From JBBDWJ01 sp040902925 (lineage in GTDB: Bacteria > Acidobacteriota > Terriglobia > Bryobacterales > UBA6623), in NCBI GenBank assembly GCA_040902925.1, contig JBBDWJ010000262.1:1-64000 (forward strand): a stretch of DNA of 64,000 nt. The letters run 5' to 3'. Each line of letters opens with the position of its first letter. Positions within the stretch are counted from its first letter, which is position 1. This document shows positions 59,403-64,000 of the stretch, one piece after another. The notes beneath the pieces are model-generated. The model was not told the DNA's origin, ran no database searches, and saw only the letters and a list, made by a program, of their open reading frames with translations. Made by a program: the position numbers and the translations under genes.

Positions 59403-59939
59403 CTACTGTTTTGTCTTGAAATGAAGGCTTTTTAGAGCGTCCCAACGCGAGTCGTCAAACGTGCTCACGCAGTCGCAGGTCTCGCGGTTGCGGTTGACTC
59501 CGCACCCCGGGCAGATGCCTTTGCAATCTTCGCGGCACAGGCCGCGCATGGGTAACCACAACATGACCTGCTCTTGCACAACGTCCGCCAGCTCCAAACC
59601 TTGGCCCTCATAGAAGCCGATATCAGTGTCCTGGCGGTCGATCGGAACCGATTCGTTGCGCGCGATCAACGTCATCGGATAGTAGTAAAGGTCGAAGCTG
59701 TTATCGAAGGCTTCCGACAAAGGCTCCAGACAGCGGCCGCAGCCAGACTCCAAGCGCCCCTGGATGGTTCCTCGCACGCGGATAGTCCGCGAACCGGCCC
59801 GATCCAGCAGTTCCGCGGCGCCGGCCGCCCGCACATCCCCGACCTGCTTCCAATCCTCGGGTAAGCTTAGAAATCCTGCAGGAGTTACCTCGTCGAACTC
59901 TAACCGCCGATGTTCCAGCAGGTTAACGTCAATGAACAC
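59403..59939 (-). CDS. yceD: YceD/DUF177 family protein
   Basis: 178 residues from GTG 59939, preceded by AGGGGG at 6 bases. The C-terminal part has the conserved CREDCKGICPGCGVNRN cluster and an earlier SGCGRCLEPL, typical of YceD (DUF177), which is linked to 23S rRNA/L32 assembly. It starts the yceD-rpmF-plsX operon. The earlier frame to 59981 is rejected because it crosses the promoter. Confidence 0.9.
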   Translation of the reverse strand: MFIDVNLLEHRRLEFDEVTPAGFLSLPEDWKQVGDVRAAGAAELLDRAGSRTIRVRGTIQGRLESGCGRCLEPLSEAFDNSFDLYYYPMTLIARNESVPIDRQDTDIGFYEGQGLELADVVQEQVMLWLPMRGLCREDCKGICPGCGVNRNRETCDCVSTFDDSRWDALKSLHFKTKQ

Positions 59940-59972
59940 GGCTCGCCCCCTGGGCGGGCAACGCCCAAAATC

Positions 59973-59978
59973 ATTATA
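59973..59978 (-). promoter_or_regulatory. Probable -10 (TATAAT) of the yceD-rpmF-plsX operon
   Basis: Perfect TATAAT on the minus strand 34 bases before the yceD GTG; no strong -35 seen. Confidence 0.5.
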
Positions 59979-60130
59979 CAAGCCTGGTTGCCGTACCCAC
60001 CAGCGCCGGCAGCCTGTTCATCGTGCCAGACCGGCAGCCAGGCCAAAAAACTACCAGAATGGTGGGAAGGCCCGAGCGCGGGAGCCGGACGTCGGCGACG
60101 GGGCTCGCCCGCCGCCAACGGCTCCAGAAG

Positions 60131-61960
60131 CTATCTCTCGACGGCGATTTCGACCGTGTTGCTAAGGCCGCCGTTAGGGTTTTCGATGTTGATCGGCGTC
60201 CGCGCGTTGGTGGGCGCCTCGTCGGGAACGGTCACGTTGATTTGGAACAGCCCCACGAAGTTCGGCGTGAGCCCGACAAACGAAGGAGTTTCCCGCAGCG
60301 GAAACAGGAAACGCGCCAGGAAATTGACCGTTGGCACCTCGACGACCCGAGCCAGCGGCTCCTGCCCCGGTGCGGCGGCCCCGCTTGGAACGACCGGCGC
60401 CACGTCGCCGAGCCCCGTGGCATAGATGGTGAGGACGTCTCCGGGACGCGCCGGCGCTCCATTAATTCCAAGTTCGGCCGCCAGCTCGCGCGGGATAGGG
60501 AAATTGTTGCCCTGCGAGGCATTGGTAATAGCTCCGTACTCGCCTAACAGGACGGGATTTAGCCGGAAAAGCCCTGGCGAGCGGTTGGCCACGGTCGCGG
60601 TAATGGTGTTACCCGTCTGGCCGTCGCGGACGACCTGTACCGTCGTAACTCCCAAGGGCACTTCATTGGGAACCTGGAAATTGATCTGCCCCCAGGAGGT
60701 GAACACCAGCGGCGCCGCGACCCCGCCGATCATGACCTGCGTGGAATCCAGCTCAGTGGGCAGAGGCGTTTCACCCGCCAACGACACGGCATAGGCAAAC
60801 TGGCTACCGAACAGGGAGACCAAAGTGCCCCTGGCCAGCGGCTGATTCGGACTAAAAGTGGCGCCATTGACTACCCCTCGGAAGCTCACTTCGGGGGCCT
60901 TTGGCGCCTCCACCGTGAACAGGACCTTAACCTCCGAAGGGCTATTGGCGGCGTTCGACGCTATGCTTATCGTTCCCGTATAGAGGCCGGGTTCGAGGCC
61001 CTCCTGCTTGGCAGTGACCTGGTAAACCGTCGGGCTGGCTTGCCCCGGGTTGGGCGACAAGGCTGCCTGGACGGCCTCCACCAACAGCCAGTCGCCGCCG
61101 GAATCGGTCTCGACCTCGATGTCACCGGCCGTGAGCGTCCCGTTGCCGCGATTCGCCAGCAGCACGGCCTGGATCGGGGCCTCAATGCCCGCCGCCGTGA
61201 GAATCTGCAACGTCTTCGCACTGGGCTGTGCGATTGGATTGCTGGTCACGTGCACGTTTACGGGGAAGGAGCGGTTGTCTCCCGAGAAGCTCGAACCGGC
61301 CACTGTAGCCGTGGTAGCCGTGTCGGCCGGCATGCCTGCCTGATAGGCAGCGGTGATGCGATGGGTGTATAGAAACTGAAATGACCCGCTACCCGACGTG
61401 GATACGGTGAGAAACCCCCCGGCCGGGGAGCTCAAGGTGGCGGCCTGGGTCCGGACCGCCGGCTCCGGAGTCTCGAACTCTACCCATTCCTTGACCGCTG
61501 CGTCGGGCGGCAGATAGAAGTCAACGGCTTCGGGCACGTTACCGCCGACGTAGACTTTGATCGGCACGCTTTGGGGCGCGTCCACGGCGTTCGAGTCTTC
61601 GACCACGACCTCGCCCGTATAGGTGCCATTGGGCAACGCCGCCGTGTCGAACAGCACCCGCACGATCGTGCATGTGACCGCCGTGTTGGTGCTGCAGGGT
61701 TGCGTGCCCTGGACAGATGGATTCAGCCACTCGGCCCAGCCGCCGTTGACGCTCAGGCTTAGCGCGCCGTCACCGGAATTCCAGGCTTCAAACGTCAAAT
61801 TGCTGGGGCCATTGGTGCCCGAAGCGATCCAAATCGGTCGTACCGCGCCGTTTGCTTGCCGCAACGAGTCGGGGACGGTCAGCCGTAAGGTGGGTGCCGC
61901 CTGCGCGGCCGAAGCAGCCAGAAGCAGGCTGAGACATCCAAAGAAAGCTCTCTTTGCCAT
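60131..61960 (-). CDS. Secreted protein with intact TIGR03437-type C-terminal module
   Basis: A 609-residue exported protein (signal peptide residues 5-22). Residues 25-360 comprise two or three BACON/Ig-like beta domains with repeated phrases such as LPNGTYTGEVVVEDSNA and LEPGLYTGTISIASNA. Residues about 365-605 are the TIGR03437-type domain: VNGATFSPNQPLARGTLVSLFGSQF, TSWGQINFQVPNEVPLG, LTIYATGLGDVAP, VGLTPNFVGLFQINVTVP. This module is abundant in Solibacter-type genomes and probably serves in surface attachment or export. The same module is split in the protein at 24971-28642. Confidence 0.85.
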   Translation of the reverse strand: MAKRAFFGCLSLLLAASAAQAAPTLRLTVPDSLRQANGAVRPIWIASGTNGPSNLTFEAWNSGDGALSLSVNGGWAEWLNPSVQGTQPCSTNTAVTCTIVRVLFDTAALPNGTYTGEVVVEDSNAVDAPQSVPIKVYVGGNVPEAVDFYLPPDAAVKEWVEFETPEPAVRTQAATLSSPAGGFLTVSTSGSGSFQFLYTHRITAAYQAGMPADTATTATVAGSSFSGDNRSFPVNVHVTSNPIAQPSAKTLQILTAAGIEAPIQAVLLANRGNGTLTAGDIEVETDSGGDWLLVEAVQAALSPNPGQASPTVYQVTAKQEGLEPGLYTGTISIASNAANSPSEVKVLFTVEAPKAPEVSFRGVVNGATFSPNQPLARGTLVSLFGSQFAYAVSLAGETPLPTELDSTQVMIGGVAAPLVFTSWGQINFQVPNEVPLGVTTVQVVRDGQTGNTITATVANRSPGLFRLNPVLLGEYGAITNASQGNNFPIPRELAAELGINGAPARPGDVLTIYATGLGDVAPVVPSGAAAPGQEPLARVVEVPTVNFLARFLFPLRETPSFVGLTPNFVGLFQINVTVPDEAPTNARTPINIENPNGGLSNTVEIAVER

Positions 61961-62309
61961 AGTTATTTTTGTCCAGGTGGGAAGTGCGACGCGAACGTGC
62001 GGAAACTCTCTATTCTATACCGCGGCGGGCCGCCGTTTCTATAGCACGCCAGGGGCCGCGGTCAGATAGTGGGTCGACGGAATGCCTTACGCTGGTTAGA
62101 GTCGGCGGCCGGGCGCGCCGGTTTTCCCGTCGCTAGGGGCCGCCGCTCTCCGATTATCCCTGGAGACCGCGACTATGCCCGGAGGCGGCGACTGCTTGGG
62201 AGCTACCAAACCGGCCAAAAATCGACTGCCCACCCGTCCTAAGACAAAAACCCGGTTGCACGGTTCGGGGCTATCGAACGTATCTATTTACAGAACGCAG
62301 GAGGGAATC
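61961..62309. other. Non-coding divergent region with stems
   Basis: No gene seen in 349 bases between divergent genes. A stem GTCGC...GCGAC encloses TAGGG...CCCTG near 62130-62180, so a structured leader for the DUF4139 gene is possible, but no known riboswitch motif was recognised. Confidence 0.35.
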
Positions 62310-64000
62310 ATGCGAATTCGCAGCGCTGGCGCGCTCGCTCTGGCCTTGGTCTTCAGCTTCGATTTGGCGGCGGCGGAGCTTTCCGTCAGCAAAGTCGTGC
62401 TTTACAAGCATGGCATCGGCTTTTTTGAACGGACAGGAGATATTGCGACCGGCGACAACGCTCAACTGCAGTTCAAGGCCGACGAGATGGACGACGTGCT
62501 GAAGTCGCTCACGATCGAGCAACAAGGCGGGCAGGGCGTTTCGGCGATTCGCTATGACTCGAGCGACCCCCTTTCGAAGCGTCTCGAAGTTTTTCCGTTC
62601 CGTATCGGAGAGCGGACCACGCTGGGTATGATTCTTGATCAGTTCAAGGGCGCACAGATCGAATTGCGGATGACCGGCGGCAACGTACAGGGCGCCATTG
62701 TCAGCGCGCGCACCGTCGCCGCTAGCGAGAAACAGCCCGAGCACGAAGAGCTGTTGCTTCTGATGGCGAACGGCGAGCTGCGGACGGTGGATCCGGCCGC
62801 AGCCGCGGGCTTGCGGTTTGTCGACCCGAAGCTACAGACGCAATTCGTGGACTACCTGGGCATTGTCAGCCGCTCGCGCGACCTCGAGAAGCGCACCGTC
62901 ACGATCGAATCGCAAGGCGGCGCGAGCCGCGTCACCGCCAGCTACGTAGTCCCCACGCCGATCTGGAAAACCAGCTACCGGTTGGTATTCGGTGACGGGC
63001 CGCAGCCCCTGCTCGAAGGTTGGGCCATCGTGGACAACACCACGGGCGAGGATTGGACCAACGTCAATTTGTCCCTGGTATCGGGTCTGCCTGTTTCCTT
63101 CATCAGCAAGCTCTATGAGCCGCGCTATCTGGAGCGGCCGGTGATTCAGTTGGCGCAAGACCGCGCCTGGCGGCCGACAGTGCACGGCGGAGCCATCGAG
63201 GAATCGGTACAGGCCGCTCCGCCCGAGCCGGCGTTGGCCATGGCGCCCAGCGCAGGGTTCATCGGCGGCACCGAGCAGTTCGCGAAAGAGAACCGCTCTT
63301 ACCGCCAGAAGGTGATGGCGGACCAAGCGAGCCCGTTCGGCGCGGCGGCTGGGATCGTCCCACGCCGGGAGATGGCTTCCACGGTGGCGGCGACCGCGGT
63401 TCGAGCCGAGCTTGGCGAACTTTTCGAATATCGTATCGACCATGCTGTTACCGTCCGCGCCGGCGAGTCGGCGATGCTGCCGTTTTTCCGTGCCAATGTA
63501 CAGGCGCGCCGGCTGCTGATCTATGACGAGAGCAGCGGCTCGCAGCATCCGCTCAACGCCGTCGAGGTGACCAACTCGGCCGGCACAACGCTCGATGGCG
63601 GCGCGATCACCGTCTACGATGCGAATGCCTACGCGGGAGAAGCTCTTGTTGAGACCGTGAAATCGGGCGACAAGCGCCTGATCAGCTACGCCGTCGACCT
63701 CGGCACGCGCATCACTACGGCATTCGACAGCGAGAGCAAGCTGCTCAGCGAATTTCATTTCCGCCGCGGCATCCTAACCTTCCGCAATTCGAATCTCGAA
63801 ACCAAGACGTTTACGATTCACAACGTCGACAGCAAGCCGAAGACGGTGGTCATCGAGCACCCGGTGCGGCCGGAATACAACCTGGTCGGCATGAAGCCCG
63901 CGCAGACGACAGCCAACGCCTACCGGTTTGAGATTCAGGTCGCCCCGAACGAGACCAAGAAGTTCCCGGTCAAGGAGGAGTACGTCTACAACGAAGACGT
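62310..64000 (+). CDS. DUF4139 family protein, 3'-partial
   Basis: Frame open from ATG 62310 (AGGAGG upstream) to the window edge; 563 residues visible. A signal peptide precedes LSVSKVVLYKHGIGFFERTGDI, the family N-terminus, then LQFKADEMDDVLKSLTI, and TPIWKTSYRLVFGDGPQPLLEGWAIVDNTTGEDWTNVNLSLVSGLPVSF, the DUF4139 core near residues 210-260. Members related to mucoidy inhibitor MuiA are exported or surface proteins of unknown activity. A Pro/Ala-rich linker around residue 300 is followed by a second beta-rich half. The stop codon is beyond the window. Confidence 0.82.
   Translation, partial: MRIRSAGALALALVFSFDLAAAELSVSKVVLYKHGIGFFERTGDIATGDNAQLQFKADEMDDVLKSLTIEQQGGQGVSAIRYDSSDPLSKRLEVFPFRIGERTTLGMILDQFKGAQIELRMTGGNVQGAIVSARTVAASEKQPEHEELLLLMANGELRTVDPAAAAGLRFVDPKLQTQFVDYLGIVSRSRDLEKRTVTIESQGGASRVTASYVVPTPIWKTSYRLVFGDGPQPLLEGWAIVDNTTGEDWTNVNLSLVSGLPVSFISKLYEPRYLERPVIQLAQDRAWRPTVHGGAIEESVQAAPPEPALAMAPSAGFIGGTEQFAKENRSYRQKVMADQASPFGAAAGIVPRREMASTVAATAVRAELGELFEYRIDHAVTVRAGESAMLPFFRANVQARRLLIYDESSGSQHPLNAVEVTNSAGTTLDGGAITVYDANAYAGEALVETVKSGDKRLISYAVDLGTRITTAFDSESKLLSEFHFRRGILTFRNSNLETKTFTIHNVDSKPKTVVIEHPVRPEYNLVGMKPAQTTANAYRFEIQVAPNETKKFPVKEEYVYNED

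Noticed and set aside
1..64000. CRISPR array, rRNA operon, insertion sequence or prophage
   Set aside because: No regular spacer-repeat series, no rRNA motifs, and no transposase or phage gene seen.

Overview
The window is GC-rich chromosomal DNA from a Gram-negative bacterium, most likely an Acidobacteriota of the Bryobacterales/Solibacter type. That placement is an inference from content. Two secreted proteins carry the TIGR03437-type C-terminal module abundant in that group. A DUF1549/DUF1553 protein is followed by a DUF1501 protein. The cell envelope is that of a diderm (lptD, lpxB, lnt, TonB receptor), and menaquinone is apparently made by the futalosine route (mqnD). No phage, plasmid, rRNA, intact tRNA or CRISPR array was seen.

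Layout. 1-7.3 kb: DUF1549/1553-DUF1501 pair, xylose isomerase, an overlapping pair of a tiny HTH-like protein and a nucleoside-deoxyribosyltransferase/TIR-like protein, and a DUF3891 protein. 7.4-14 kb: lptD, a membrane methyltransferase, an SDR, a secreted protein resembling FAM20-type kinases, an alpha/beta hydrolase, and a tlpA/dsbD-N redox pair. 14-19.7 kb: xseA, a phosphotriesterase-family protein and a secreted caspase-like protein, separated by nested palindromic repeats; then a gene-poor stretch with a strong terminator. 19.7-24.8 kb: DUF362 protein, a merR-copA operon behind a 19-bp-spacer MerR promoter, and a BCP peroxiredoxin. 25-29.3 kb: a giant NHL/TIGR03437 protein and a cupin. 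29.5-35.5 kb: NfeD-slipin, SPOR protein, lnt, and prfB with its programmed +1 frameshift. 36-44.2 kb: M1-like protein with a broken zinc motif, lpxB, comEC and an M2 peptidase. 44.2-54.7 kb: PilZ, a TIM-barrel isomerase, and a cluster rich in sulfur/redox functions (trxB, metY, rhodanese, ferredoxin, cysK, Rrf2 regulator) with mqnD, a HEAT protein and a CoA-binding protein. 54.7-64 kb: zinc-ribbon protein, TonB receptor, orphan Flp pilin, the yceD-rpmF-plsX operon, a second TIGR03437 protein and a 3'-truncated DUF4139 protein.

Most of the window is housekeeping or envelope function. The best leads are the HTH-like/NDT-TIR-like pair (5540-6290), the FAM20-like secreted kinase candidate (11206-12045), the M1 protein with Thr replacing the first zinc His (36304-38313), the Rrf2-operator-cysK module (53116-54729), the MerR promoter that seems to give a nearly leaderless mRNA, and the paired-hairpin intergenic repeats at 15.5 and 16.8 kb. 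Gene starts were chosen from ribosome-binding sites and signal peptides; several are GTG or TTG. Family names come from recognising motifs by eye, without database searches.
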